NCBI GenBank assembly: GCA_032122355.1
Contig: JAUMCS010000100.1
Coordinates: 1-39,236 of the forward strand
DNA: 39,236 bases
Source of the DNA: RFTU01 sp032122355
Lineage (GTDB): Bacteria > Pseudomonadota > Gammaproteobacteria > Burkholderiales > Burkholderiaceae_C
Reading direction: 5' to 3'
A model generated the notes under the pieces. It ran no database searches and was not told the origin of the DNA. It saw only the letters and a program-made list of their open reading frames with translations. The first letter of the stretch is position 1. Each line of letters starts with the position of its first letter. Made by a program: the position numbers and the translations under genes. Below, one piece after another: positions 7,656 through 16,774 of the stretch.

Positions 7656-8341
7656 GATTTTCCTTTTTTAGTGTGTGAATAAGGTGATGTGTGGGGGTAG
7701 GAAGCGGCCTTGGCCGCACCAATACGGCTTTCGGTGCCTTTGATGAGCTTGTTGATGTTGGAACCATGACGCCAAATCAATAAACCGCTCATGACGATCA
7801 GCACCAGGGTTTCAGGCCCAGGCCCCCATATCAGGGTTTGGTAAAAAGGGGCAAAAATGGCTGAAATAATGGCCGCCAAGGAGGAATAACGAAAAAAGAA
7901 GGCCACAATCAACCAGGTAGCGATACAGGCCAGGCCCAAAATGGGATTAAACGCTAACAACACACCCACGGCTGTTGCCACACCTTTACCGCCTTTGAAG
8001 CGAAAGAAAATGGGCCATAAATGGCCAATGAATGCAGCCAAACCCACGCAAGCAATGATGCCGTTGCTCTCATCATGCCAATTCAGCGGGGCACCGAGCA
8101 ACCGAGCCAACAGCACCGGAATAAACCCCTTGAGTGCGTCCGCCAGCAAGGTTAGTATTGCGGCTGTGCGGTTGCCTGAACGCAGTACATTGGTGGCACC
8201 CGGATTGCCCGAGCCATATTCACGTGGGTCGGGTAATTTCATGACCCGACTGATCAAGACAGCAAAAGAAACGGATCCCATGGCATAAGCCAAGAGCAGC
8301 GCCACACCGGTGATGAATGAAGGGCTAGTTAAAAAATCCAT
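7652..8341 (-). CDS. plsY: Glycerol-3-phosphate acyltransferase PlsY
   Basis: PlsY transfers acyl groups from acyl-phosphate to glycerol-3-phosphate, the first step of phospholipid synthesis, at the inner membrane. The 229-residue protein has about five hydrophobic spans and the family motifs GSVSFAVLISR, DPREYGSGNPGATNVLRSGN (glycerol-3-phosphate loop) and FKGGKGVATAVGVLL. The ATG at 8341 gives a normal N-terminus. A TTG at 8386 overlapping the rpe stop would add 15 residues and is less likely. It sits between rpe and a ridA-like gene. Identification is secure. Confidence 0.93.
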   Translation of the reverse strand: MDFLTSPSFITGVALLLAYAMGSVSFAVLISRVMKLPDPREYGSGNPGATNVLRSGNRTAAILTLLADALKGFIPVLLARLLGAPLNWHDESNGIIACVGLAAFIGHLWPIFFRFKGGKGVATAVGVLLAFNPILGLACIATWLIVAFFFRYSSLAAIISAIFAPFYQTLIWGPGPETLVLIVMSGLLIWRHGSNINKLIKGTESRIGAAKAASYPHTSPYSHTKKGKS

Positions 8342-8382
8342 AGAAAAGAACAGAAATAGAATGGGGGTAGGTGGTGTACTGA

Positions 8383-9072
8383 TCAACGCGAAAGTTCAGC
8401 GCGCATGGCATCAATCACCGATTGGTAATGAGGCTTACCAAAAATGGCACTACCGGCCACAAAGGTGTCAGCGCCCGCATCGGCAACCGAGCGGATGTTG
8501 TCAATTTTAATGCCGCCATCCACTTCGAGCCGAATATCACGACCCGAGGCATCGATGAGGCGACGCACTTGTTCGCATTTGCGCAAGGTGCTGTCAATAA
8601 AGCTTTGCCCGCCAAAGCCCGGGTTAACGCTCATGAGTAAAACTAAATCAATTTTATCCATGACCCATTCCAGCGCATGAATTGGGGTGGCAGGATTGAG
8701 CACCACCCCCGCTTTGCAGCCGGCGGATTGAATGAGCTGTACGGTACGGTCAATATGCGTGTTGGCATCGGGGTGGAAGCTAATGTAATCAGCACCCGCC
8801 TTGGCAAAGGCTTGTGCCAGAGCATCTACTGGTTGCACCATGAGATGAACATCAATGGGTACGCGCCGACCAGTAGCGGTGACAGCATGCTTGCGCAAGG
8901 CTTCGCATACCATGGGGCCAAAGGTAAGGTTAGGAACATAGTGATTGTCCATCACGTCAAAGTGTATCCAATCGGCTCCTGCATCGATGACTTTCCGAAC
9001 CTCTGCGCCTAATTGGGCAAAGTCAGCCGATAAGATGGAAGGAGCAATGCGATAGCAAGGGGATGTAGGCAT
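8383..9072 (-). CDS. rpe: Ribulose-phosphate 3-epimerase
   Basis: Rpe interconverts ribulose-5-phosphate and xylulose-5-phosphate in the pentose phosphate pathway. The 229-residue TIM-barrel protein begins RIAPSILSADFAQLGAEV. It has the metal and catalytic motifs DWIHFDVMDNHYVPN and SFHPDA, the phosphate-side loop MSVNPGFGGQSF and the C-terminal block LEVDGGI plus DTFVAGSAIFG. Length is standard. It is 21 bases downstream of the rhomboid gene and 41 bases upstream of the plsY ATG on the same strand, consistent with one operon. Confidence 0.96.
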   Translation of the reverse strand: MPTSPCYRIAPSILSADFAQLGAEVRKVIDAGADWIHFDVMDNHYVPNLTFGPMVCEALRKHAVTATGRRVPIDVHLMVQPVDALAQAFAKAGADYISFHPDANTHIDRTVQLIQSAGCKAGVVLNPATPIHALEWVMDKIDLVLLMSVNPGFGGQSFIDSTLRKCEQVRRLIDASGRDIRLEVDGGIKIDNIRSVADAGADTFVAGSAIFGKPHYQSVIDAMRAELSR

Positions 9073-9093
9073 ATTGAATGAGGAAAGTGCGTA

Positions 9094-9678
9094 TTATTTG
9101 AAAGGGAATTGGCCTCGCCAGTAGCGAATCATGAGAAAGCCACCCAGCATACCGCCCAGGTGTGCAAAATGGGCCACACCACTGCTACCGCTGAAGCCAA
9201 AAATTAATTCTAAACCACCATAGATCGCCACAAAGTATTTGGCCTTCATGGGTATGGGGGGGATCAAGGGCACAATGATGCGGTCAGGAAAAAGCATACC
9301 GTAGGCTAATAACAAACCAAACAATGCCCCTGAAATACCGACCGTGGGGGCGCTGTTGTGAGTGAGTTGCCCCCAAACAATTTGTACAAAAGCTGCAGAC
9401 AAAATACTGGCAATGAGAAAATGGATGTAGCGCTGCTTGCCCCACAGGCGCTCAAGCTCCGAGCCAAACATCCACAACCCCAACAGGTTGAATATCAAGT
9501 GCGTGAGATCGGCGTGCATAAACGCGTAAGTGAAGATTTGCCAGCCAGCAAAGTGGGTACTTGCTATGGGCCAAAGCGCGAATGTAGATTCGAATACACG
9601 GGGCATGAGTAGAGTGAGGCCAAAAACAGCCGCACAAATCATCATCACGCGCTTGGTAACTGGGGGCATAGGCGGCAT
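9094..9678 (-). CDS. Rhomboid family intramembrane serine protease
   Basis: A 194-residue polytopic membrane protein with about six hydrophobic segments. The rhomboid catalytic pair is present: Ser116 in GISGALFG and His173 in FAHLGGMLGG. The HADLTHLIFNLLGLW block of segment 2 and the SELERLWG loop of L1 type are also family features. Rhomboids cut substrate proteins inside or at the edge of the membrane; the substrate here is unknown. The ATG overlaps the galU stop by one base (TAATG), indicating translational coupling. No extra soluble domain is present. Confidence 0.9.
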   Translation of the reverse strand: MPPMPPVTKRVMMICAAVFGLTLLMPRVFESTFALWPIASTHFAGWQIFTYAFMHADLTHLIFNLLGLWMFGSELERLWGKQRYIHFLIASILSAAFVQIVWGQLTHNSAPTVGISGALFGLLLAYGMLFPDRIIVPLIPPIPMKAKYFVAIYGGLELIFGFSGSSGVAHFAHLGGMLGGFLMIRYWRGQFPFK

Positions 9679-10544
9679 TAGAGCTTTAATCCTTTTAAGT
9701 ATTGACGGAAATTTTCACCTAACTCAGCGTGTTGAAGGGCTAACTCGACATTGGCTTGTAAAAAGCCCTCTTTGCTACCACAATCATAGCGCACGCCTTC
9801 ATATTGATAGGCAAATACTTTCTCACGCCGCAGCAAACTGGCAATACCATCAGTCAGCTGAATTTCATCACCAATGCCTCGGGATTGATGGGCAATTTCA
9901 TGGAAAACACCGGGTGTGAGAATATAACGCCCTGCAACCCCCCATTGTGAGGGTGCATTTTCGGGTGCGGGTTTTTCTACGATTTTACTCACATCCATGA
10001 GGTGCGGATTGATCAAGGTGCCATCCACAATACCATAGCGCTTGGTGTGTTCAAGCGGGACCTCCTGGACAGCTAATATGCTGGTGCGCCATTCATCAAA
10101 TTGCGCCACCATTTGCTTTAAGATGGGTGTTTTCCCCACCATCAAATCATCGGCTAGTAAAACCGCAAAGGCTTCATTGCCGACCAAGCGTTGTCCGCAC
10201 AACACCGCGTGCCCCAGCCCCAGTGCTTTGGCCTGGCGTACGTAAACGCATTCCATATCATGGGGTTTGACATCACGCACCAGTTGCAAGAGTTCATCTT
10301 TAGCGGCTTGCTCAAGCGTGAGTTCAAGCTCAAAGGAGAGATCAAAGTGATCTTCAATGGGGCGTTTGTGGCGCCCCGTCACAAAAATCATTTCACGAAT
10401 GCCCGCATCATAGGCTTCTTCAACCGCATATTGAATCAGCGGTTTATCCACCACCGGTAACATTTCTTTGGGCTGCGCTTTGGTTGCGGGCAAAAAACGG
10501 GTTCCTAGACCGGCAACGGGAAAGATGGCTTTTTTAATGGGCAT
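9678..10544 (-). CDS. galU: UTP-glucose-1-phosphate uridylyltransferase
   Basis: GalU makes UDP-glucose from UTP and glucose-1-phosphate, feeding polysaccharide and lipopolysaccharide synthesis. The 288-residue nucleotidyltransferase starts with the NTP-binding loop GLGTRFLPATKAQPKEMLP. It also shows VVDKPLIQYAVEEAYDAG, VLLADDL (metal aspartates) and the sugar-binding VEKPAP and GVAGRYIL blocks. Length is typical. It follows valS by 25 bases and is joined to the rhomboid gene by a one-base overlap. Identification is secure. Confidence 0.96.
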   Translation of the reverse strand: MPIKKAIFPVAGLGTRFLPATKAQPKEMLPVVDKPLIQYAVEEAYDAGIREMIFVTGRHKRPIEDHFDLSFELELTLEQAAKDELLQLVRDVKPHDMECVYVRQAKALGLGHAVLCGQRLVGNEAFAVLLADDLMVGKTPILKQMVAQFDEWRTSILAVQEVPLEHTKRYGIVDGTLINPHLMDVSKIVEKPAPENAPSQWGVAGRYILTPGVFHEIAHQSRGIGDEIQLTDGIASLLRREKVFAYQYEGVRYDCGSKEGFLQANVELALQHAELGENFRQYLKGLKL

Positions 10545-10569
10545 GATGTTTTTGATTCTTGATGGCAGG

Positions 10570-13368
10570 TCACTGCAACTGGGCTAACTGAGACTGTAAT
10601 CGCTGTAGGTTTTGGGTGAAAGTGGCCAGTCTTTCTTGCTCTTGCTCGACCACACTGGCCGGAGCGCGGGCCACAAAGCCTTCATTACTCAGTTTGGCTT
10701 GCGCTTTTTGAATCTCGGCCCCCAGGCGTTCAATTTCCTTGCTCAAACGCTGCTGCTCAGCGGCTACATCAATTTCAACAAATAAAGCTAAACGACTGCC
10801 TTCAACCACCGTGACCGGTGCCATTTTGGCTGCATGGGTAAAGCTGCCTTCATCACTGAGGTACTGAACCTCTGAAACTTTGGCCAGAGCCATGAGCACA
10901 GGAGTGGCCTGTTGAATGAATTCGGCATTTCCGTGTACCATCAAGGGCACACGTTGAGCTGGTGATAGCCCCATTTCGCTGCGCAACGACCGGCAAGCCG
11001 TGACCACTGCCTTGAGTTGGTTCATCCATGCATCGGCTTGTGCAGAAATACGATCGGTTTGAGCCACAGGGTAGGGCGCTTGCGTGATGCTGGCGTTTGC
11101 CATAGCAGGCAAAGTGCCCGCCACGGGTGCCACGGCTTGCCACAGTTCGGCGGTGATAAATGGTGTAATCGGGTGCAACAGCCTTAGAACCGCTTCGAGT
11201 ACGCGCACCAAGGTGTAACGGGTTGCGCTTTGCGCTTGCTCATCACCTTGGGCGATTTGTACTTTGGCGATTTCAAGATACCAATCACAATATTCATCCC
11301 AAACAAAGCTATAGATGCGCTGCGCCACGACATCCAGGCGGTAGTTGGCAAAGCCTTCAGCCACAGATTGTTCAACCCGCTGCAATTCACCCACAATCCA
11401 TTGATCAGCCTCACTCTTTGAGGGCGTGGGTGCACAGCTATAACCCTCTGTGTTCATTAATACAAATCGGGTGGCGTTCCATAGTTTGTTGCAAAAATTA
11501 CGATAGCCTTCACAGCGCTTAGTATCAAAGTTGACGCTACGGCCCAAACTGGCCATGGCCGCAAAGGTAAAGCGCAAAGCATCTGCACCATAGGCCGGAA
11601 TGCCTTGAGGGAATTCTTGTTGTGTGGCTTTTCGTACTTTGGGGGCAGTTTCTGGCTTGCGTAGGCCCTGGGTACGCTTTTCAAGTAAAGGCTCAAGTGC
11701 GATGCCATCAATCAGATCAACGGGATCGAGTACGTTGCCCTCACTTTTGCTCATTTTTTTGCCCTGAGCATCTAACACTAAGCCATGTATATAAACAGAT
11801 TTAAACGGGACTTTGCCCGTGAAATGGCGTGTCATCATGATCATTCGGGCCACCCAAAAGAAGATGATGTCGTAGCCCGTGACCAGTACCGATGAGGGTA
11901 AAAATAGGTCTTGCTCAACGGTTTGGTCTGGCCAGCCTAATGTGGAGAAGGGTACTAATGCCGAGGAGTACCAAGTGTCGAGTACATCGTCATCACGCTT
12001 AAGAGTGCCACTGTACCCCGCGGCTTGGGCTTTAGCGCGGGCTTGCGCTTCGTTGTGCGCGACAAAAATTTCACCATTTTCACCATACCATGCGGGAATC
12101 TGGTGGCCCCACCACAGTTGACGGCTGATACACCAATCTTGGATATTGTTCATCCATTGGTTGTAAGTGTTGACCCATTGTTCAGGCACAAAGCGCACTT
12201 CACCGGATGCCACGGCATCTATGGCGCCTCGTGCAATAGAAATACCTTGATGGCCTGGCTTGCGCATGGCAACAAACCACTGATCGGTCAGCATGGGCTC
12301 AATGATTTGGCCGGTACGCGCGCAGCGCGGCACCATGAGCCGGTGTTTTTTGACTTCAACCAACAGCCCGAGTGCTTCAAGCTGGTGAACGATTTGTTTG
12401 CGCGCCTGAAAGCGATCCATTCCTCGCAGGTCAGTCGGTATATCGCTGAGGTCTTGTACCACCCGTGCTTCCAGATCAAAAATGGTGATCATGGGCAAGG
12501 AGTGCCTTTGGGCCACCGCATAGTCATTATGGTCATGCGCCGGTGTGACCTTGACTACGCCCGTACCGAAGGTCCTGTCAACATATTCATCGGCAATGAC
12601 TGGCACGAGTCGGCCTGTGATGGGCAGCCGAACTTGTTGGCCTATCAGGTGTTGATATCGTATGTCATTGGGGTGCACCATCACGGCAGTATCGCCCAGC
12701 ATGGTTTCGGGGCGGGTTGTGGCTACTTCTAAAAACTCACTACTGCCTTCAACGGGGTAGCGTATGTGCCATAAATGGCCTTCTTCCTCTTGGCTTTCAA
12801 CTTCAAGGTCAGAAACGGCGGATTTTAAAATGGGGTCCCAACTGACTAGGCGTTTGCCACGGTAGATCAAGCCTTCTTCATAAAGCCGAACAAAGGTTTC
12901 TGTCACCACTTTTGAAAGGCTTTCATCCATGGTGAAATATTCGTGCTCCCAGCTCACACTGGCGCCCATACGGCGCATTTGTTGGGTAATGGTAGAACCA
13001 CTTTGAGCTTTCCATTCCCAAACCTTAGCTAGGAAGTTATCGCGCCCAAGTTCGTGCCTGTTTTGCCCTTGCTGTTGCAGTTGGCGTTCGACCATAATTT
13101 GTGTGGCAATGCCGGCATGATCCGTGCCAGGTATCCAAAGGGTATTGAACCCGCGCATGCGATGGTAGCGGGTCAGGGCATCCATGATGGTTTGGTTGAA
13201 TGCGTGCCCCATATGCAGGGTACCCGTGACATTGGGTGGGGGTAACTGTATGCAAAAACTGGGTTGATCAGGGTTGAGTTGCGGTCGGTAAGCACCTGTG
13301 GTTTCCCAGTGTGGCCCCCAGTGTGCCTCAATGGCGTGGGGCTCAAATGATTTGGCAAGTTCTGTCAT
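10570..13368 (-). CDS. valS: Valine-tRNA ligase
   Basis: A 932-residue class I aminoacyl-tRNA synthetase that charges tRNA-Val. Signature motifs are LHMGH (HIGH type, residues 51-55, after PPPNVTG) and KMSKS (residues 538-542). The CP1 editing domain lies between them, and the C-terminal coiled coil (EQQRLSKEIERLGAEIQKAQAKL) is typical of ValRS. The ATG at 13368 gives the family N-terminus MTELAKSFEPHAIE. It has no Shine-Dalgarno sequence and lies 14 bases after a strong hairpin; a TTG at 13410 inside that hairpin is in frame but gives an odd extension. First gene of the run to ridA. Confidence 0.96.
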   Translation of the reverse strand: MTELAKSFEPHAIEAHWGPHWETTGAYRPQLNPDQPSFCIQLPPPNVTGTLHMGHAFNQTIMDALTRYHRMRGFNTLWIPGTDHAGIATQIMVERQLQQQGQNRHELGRDNFLAKVWEWKAQSGSTITQQMRRMGASVSWEHEYFTMDESLSKVVTETFVRLYEEGLIYRGKRLVSWDPILKSAVSDLEVESQEEEGHLWHIRYPVEGSSEFLEVATTRPETMLGDTAVMVHPNDIRYQHLIGQQVRLPITGRLVPVIADEYVDRTFGTGVVKVTPAHDHNDYAVAQRHSLPMITIFDLEARVVQDLSDIPTDLRGMDRFQARKQIVHQLEALGLLVEVKKHRLMVPRCARTGQIIEPMLTDQWFVAMRKPGHQGISIARGAIDAVASGEVRFVPEQWVNTYNQWMNNIQDWCISRQLWWGHQIPAWYGENGEIFVAHNEAQARAKAQAAGYSGTLKRDDDVLDTWYSSALVPFSTLGWPDQTVEQDLFLPSSVLVTGYDIIFFWVARMIMMTRHFTGKVPFKSVYIHGLVLDAQGKKMSKSEGNVLDPVDLIDGIALEPLLEKRTQGLRKPETAPKVRKATQQEFPQGIPAYGADALRFTFAAMASLGRSVNFDTKRCEGYRNFCNKLWNATRFVLMNTEGYSCAPTPSKSEADQWIVGELQRVEQSVAEGFANYRLDVVAQRIYSFVWDEYCDWYLEIAKVQIAQGDEQAQSATRYTLVRVLEAVLRLLHPITPFITAELWQAVAPVAGTLPAMANASITQAPYPVAQTDRISAQADAWMNQLKAVVTACRSLRSEMGLSPAQRVPLMVHGNAEFIQQATPVLMALAKVSEVQYLSDEGSFTHAAKMAPVTVVEGSRLALFVEIDVAAEQQRLSKEIERLGAEIQKAQAKLSNEGFVARAPASVVEQEQERLATFTQNLQRLQSQLAQLQ

Positions 13369-13373
13369 GACTA

Positions 13374-13425
13374 TAAAAAATAAGGCCGACCCAGCAGGGA
13401 ATTCCTGCAAACTGGTGGTCGGCCT
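13374..13425 (-). terminator. Terminator-like hairpin in the valS leader
   Basis: On the minus strand a 9-bp stem AGGCCGACC (13425-13417) with GGTCGGCCT (13391-13383) encloses a smaller GCAGG/CCTGC hairpin. It is followed by TTATTTTTT. It has the form of an intrinsic terminator for the Bax-inhibitor gene upstream, but ends only 14 bases before the valS ATG and overlaps the probable valS start point. It may therefore also affect valS expression. Confidence 0.65.
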
Positions 13426-13427
13426 AA

Positions 13428-13455
13428 AGTATATACGGGGTTGTTAACTCATCAA
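13428..13455 (-). promoter_or_regulatory. Sigma-70 type promoter for valS
   Basis: The minus strand has TTGATG (13455-13450), a 16-base gap and TATACT (13433-13428), a good match to -35 and -10 boxes. Transcription would begin near 13421, inside the first arm of the hairpin before valS. The -35 box is also part of a 10-bp inverted repeat (13450-13459 with 13491-13500). Confidence 0.55.
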
Positions 13456-13518
13456 GACAGCTTCAACCCCCTGCAGTATTGAAAAGCGGGTGTCTTGATG
13501 GGTGTCAGCGCAAAAAAA

Positions 13519-14220
13519 TTACTCGCGTTCACCACCAAAAATACCAAACAAAGCCAGTAAATTCTGGAAAATATTGAAGATATTCATGTAGATGGCCAAG
13601 GTTGCTGAAACGTAGTTGGTTTCCCCGCCATCAATAATGCGTTTGATATCAAACAATAAAAATCCCGAGAAAATGGCAGTCGCTGCAATGCTAAGCGTGA
13701 TCATGAGTGCACTGGATTGCACAAACAGATTGATTAAACCCACCACCAACAGCAGGATGGCACCTACAAACAGAAATTTGCCCATGCCAGACAAATCACG
13801 TTTGATAATGGTAGCTAAGCTCGCCATACCAAAAAACACCCCTGCAGTGCAGCCAAACGCATACATAATCAGGCTAGCGCCATTGCTAAAGCCTAGAACC
13901 GCAGCCAACATGCGCGATAACATCAGCCCCATGAAGAAGGTGAATGCCAGTAGTAATGCAACCCCAACACCCGAGTTTTTGAATTTTTCAATGGCAAACA
14001 TGAAACCAAACGCACCAGCCAGGAAAACGATGGCACTCATGCCGTTGCCCATGGCGCTCATGATGCCGGTGCTTAAGCCTACCCATGAACCGAGCACTGT
14101 CGGTAGCAGGGATAAGGCTAATAGCGCGTAGGTGTTGCGCAGTACGCGCTGACCCTGGCGAGTGGCAGAAAAAGAACCTACCGTTGAAATGGTGGATTGA
14201 TCGACCCAAGATTGGTTCAT
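13519..14220 (-). CDS. Bax inhibitor-1/YccA family membrane protein
   Basis: A 233-residue polytopic protein with about seven hydrophobic segments, the size and layout of bacterial BI-1/YccA proteins. Typical features are the N-terminal RVLRNTYALLALSLLPTVLG and the segment FLLFDIKRIIDGGETNYVSATLAIYMNIFNIFQNLLALFG region, where charged residues near the end are conserved. Relatives are linked to calcium leak (BsYetJ) and to FtsH modulation (YccA); which applies here is unknown. AAGGAG precedes the ATG. It lies upstream of valS but behind its own promoter region, with a hairpin terminator between the two. Confidence 0.88.
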   Translation of the reverse strand: MNQSWVDQSTISTVGSFSATRQGQRVLRNTYALLALSLLPTVLGSWVGLSTGIMSAMGNGMSAIVFLAGAFGFMFAIEKFKNSGVGVALLLAFTFFMGLMLSRMLAAVLGFSNGASLIMYAFGCTAGVFFGMASLATIIKRDLSGMGKFLFVGAILLLVVGLINLFVQSSALMITLSIAATAIFSGFLLFDIKRIIDGGETNYVSATLAIYMNIFNIFQNLLALFGIFGGERE

Positions 14221-14409
14221 TGCAATAGACTCCTTAAAAAATCAGATGAATTATTTAACCATAAATATCTATAACCATACTGAAAGTATAGGAATTATGG
14301 AGGGAGCACGGTGGCATATCCTCATTTTTAGAAGCTGTCAGTTTTCCATGCTTTAGAATGGTGTGAGAGGTCATGTAAAACACAAGGTTATTCGCAATAA
14401 GGCGCAGTT

Positions 14410-15348
14410 ATGTTGAGCTATATCATTCGACGGTTGTGGCAGATGGTACCCACCCTTTTGGGAGTGGTGGTGTTCGTGTTTGTGCTGTTTCGCTATTTTG
14501 GCGGCGATCCGGCTGAAATTCTGGCGGGTCTTAATGCATCTCCAGAACAGGTGGATGCGATTCGGGATCAACTGGGGCTGAATGACCCGCCATGGGTTCA
14601 GTTTGGGATTTTTTTGCGCTCGTTGCTGACTTTCAATTGGGGTAACAGTTGGGCTACGCAAGAAAGTGTCAGTAGCCTATTGGCCAGCCGATTGCCTGCA
14701 ACTTTGACGGTGATGTTGCCCATTTTGATTTTGGATGCCATCTTGGCCCTGCCCATCGCGATGTGGGTTGCCATGCGCCGCGGTAGTTTGACTGATCGGG
14801 CCGTGATGATGGCGGGAACGGTGGCCCTATCCATCAGCTTTTTGGTTTACATCATTGCCGGCCAATATGTGTTCGGTTTTCTGTTGGGATGGTTTCCGGT
14901 TCAGGGCTGGAGTGATAGCACATTAACGAACTTGGTGATTTATGCACCTTTGCCCGTTTTATTAGCAGTGCTGGTGGGTATGGCCCCACAAACTCGGCTT
15001 TACCGCAGTTTTTTCCTAGATGAACTGGGCCATGATTATTTGCGTACAGCGCAAGCCAAGGGGCTGAGCGAATGGCGAGCTATGTTTAAGCATGTGCTGC
15101 CCAATAGTTTGATTCCTATCGTGACCAACATTGGTATGGCGTTGCCAGGTGTGTTTGTGGGCTCTTTTTTACTGGAAACTTTTTTCTCGATTCCGGGCTT
15201 GGGGCGAGAGTTGTTGTTGGCCGTGAATCGATCTGACTATCCGGTGATACAAGCGATGACGGTTTATTTGGCTATATTGACCATGTTGTTTAATTTGTTG
15301 ACAGATGTTGCGTATGCCATGATTGATCCTAGGGTGGTTTTGAAATGA
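14410..15348 (+). CDS. ABC transporter permease, OppB/DppB type
   Basis: A 312-residue inner-membrane permease with about six membrane segments, beginning MLSYIIRRLWQMVPTLLGVVVFVF as usual for the DppB/OppB family. The cytoplasmic EAA loop (YLRTAQAKGLSEWRAMFKHVLPNSLIPIV), which docks on the ATPase, lies at about residues 215-243. Such permeases import di- and oligopeptides, nickel or similar solutes. It overlaps the next permease by four bases (ATGA). No ATPase or periplasmic binding-protein gene adjoins the pair, so substrate cannot be judged. Confidence 0.88.
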   Translation: MLSYIIRRLWQMVPTLLGVVVFVFVLFRYFGGDPAEILAGLNASPEQVDAIRDQLGLNDPPWVQFGIFLRSLLTFNWGNSWATQESVSSLLASRLPATLTVMLPILILDAILALPIAMWVAMRRGSLTDRAVMMAGTVALSISFLVYIIAGQYVFGFLLGWFPVQGWSDSTLTNLVIYAPLPVLLAVLVGMAPQTRLYRSFFLDELGHDYLRTAQAKGLSEWRAMFKHVLPNSLIPIVTNIGMALPGVFVGSFLLETFFSIPGLGRELLLAVNRSDYPVIQAMTVYLAILTMLFNLLTDVAYAMIDPRVVLK

Positions 15349-16379
15349 GTGATTTATCTAATTTCAACTCTAGCCTTTGGGGTGATGCTTGGTTGCGCTT
15401 TAAGGCTCATCGTGTAGGCCTTGTTTCTTCGGCAATCGTTGTGGTTTTCATTGGGCTAGTCATGACCTCTTTGATCGGAGGGGTGGCAAAAGATTGGCAG
15501 CGTGAGGTGGGTATTGCCCATGCTCGCCCCTTATTTTGGACAACCGAGCCCCATGCTCCATCGATAGATGAAGCTGTATCAGTGGGGCAACAGGCGGCAC
15601 GAGTGGATATTTCAGATATTGACCCCTTGTTTTCTCGATATTCAGAATGGGAAGAGCGTACCAAGATTTATGCAACAACCGAAACAGTGAAGGCAGATAC
15701 ATTGCCTATGGGCGGTGATCGATTGGGGCGTGATGTGCTGAGTAAGGTGATTAAAGGTACTGAAATTTCTGTGATGGTAGGCATACTAGCGACTTTGCTA
15801 GCCACCCTATTAGGCACATTATTGGGCGCTTTTGCCGGTTATTGGGGAGGTAAGGTCGGTGATGCGCTTGAGTGGGTTTACAACGTATTTGAAGCGGTAC
15901 CCGGTATTTTGCTGATATTTGCATTTGCCGCCGTGTTCGGCAGGGGAATCGTTACCGTGATATTGATTTTAGGGCTGACGGGATGGACTGGTTTGTATCG
16001 TCAGGTCAGGGCGGAATACATGAAGCATTCTAATCGTGAGTATGTGCGTGCAGCTCAAGCATTTGGGGTTTCGAGGTTGGCATGCATGTTTCGGCATATT
16101 TTACCAAATGTGTTGCATGTGATTTTGGTTCGCATGGGTCTGATGGTGGTGGGCTTTATCAAGAGCGAAGTGATTTTGTCTTACCTCGGTTTGGGGGTGG
16201 GGATTGATGATGTCTCGTGGGGTACGATGTTGGCAGAGTCACAAAGTGAGTTAATACTCGGCTATTGGTGGCAATTGGCCTCAGCCACCGTGTTCATGTG
16301 TGTTTTTGTGACAGCGTTTGCTTTAATGGTGGATGCCGTTCGAGATGCCTTAGACGCTAAGCTTCATGACCGGTATTGA
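15345..16379 (+). CDS. ABC transporter permease, OppC/DppC type
   Basis: A 344-residue partner permease of the DppC/OppC family. One membrane segment lies near the N-terminus, followed by a large periplasmic stretch and five more segments. The motif GGDRLGRDVLSKVIKGTEISVMVG precedes the core, and the EAA loop is REYVRAAQAFGVSRLACMFRHILPN. It forms a heterodimeric channel with the preceding gene product. The 3' end overlaps the convergent flgN by 16 bases, so no ATPase gene can follow. The required ATPases must be encoded elsewhere. Confidence 0.88.
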   Translation: MSDLSNFNSSLWGDAWLRFKAHRVGLVSSAIVVVFIGLVMTSLIGGVAKDWQREVGIAHARPLFWTTEPHAPSIDEAVSVGQQAARVDISDIDPLFSRYSEWEERTKIYATTETVKADTLPMGGDRLGRDVLSKVIKGTEISVMVGILATLLATLLGTLLGAFAGYWGGKVGDALEWVYNVFEAVPGILLIFAFAAVFGRGIVTVILILGLTGWTGLYRQVRAEYMKHSNREYVRAAQAFGVSRLACMFRHILPNVLHVILVRMGLMVVGFIKSEVILSYLGLGVGIDDVSWGTMLAESQSELILGYWWQLASATVFMCVFVTAFALMVDAVRDALDAKLHDRY

Positions 16380-16759
16380 TTTAAAAGCCAACTCGCTTTG
16401 ATAGCGCCCCTGCGGTCATAGGTTTGATCTATGGCATCATCCTGGGCAATTTGCAGCGATTGCAAGGCACTTTGAACGGCATAGAGTTTGCGCTTGAGGA
16501 ATAGTTCATTACGCCGGTGCATTTTTTTGCACTCTTCAAGGTGATCAAGAAACTCTGGAGCATGGTTTTTTGCATCTGGTTCACCCGCATGAAGTAGATG
16601 CGTCAAATTTTCTAAAAGTTCAGATTTTTTGCTTTGGAGTCGCTCAAGTTCTTGGGTGTCGCCTTTTTTCAGTACCTCAAACTCTTCTTCAAGTGTTGAT
16701 TTGAGCCTAGCAATTAGCCCCTGCCCCGTGAAGACAGTTTGAGCAATGGCAGTATTCAT
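16364..16759 (-). CDS. flgN: Flagellar export chaperone FlgN
   Basis: A 131-residue, mostly helical, charged protein in the classic position after flgM. FlgN binds the C-terminal ends of FlgK and FlgL in the cytoplasm and delivers them to the flagellar export gate. Heptad-rich helices (LIARLKSTLEEEFEVLKKGDTQELERLQSKKSELLENL) fit the family. It starts 15 bases after the flgM stop and is probably cotranscribed from the sigma-28 site before flgM. Its 3' end overlaps the converging permease gene. The enlarged FlgK in this genome is its expected client. Confidence 0.85.
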   Translation of the reverse strand: MNTAIAQTVFTGQGLIARLKSTLEEEFEVLKKGDTQELERLQSKKSELLENLTHLLHAGEPDAKNHAPEFLDHLEECKKMHRRNELFLKRKLYAVQSALQSLQIAQDDAIDQTYDRRGAIKASWLLNQYRS

Positions 16760-16774
16760 GAGAGTTTAGAGGCG

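Noticed and set aside
14277..14289. Small dyad ATACT-GAA-AGTAT upstream of the Bax-inhibitor gene as an operator
   Set aside because: Five-base arms are common by chance and no adjacent regulator or promoter match supports it.
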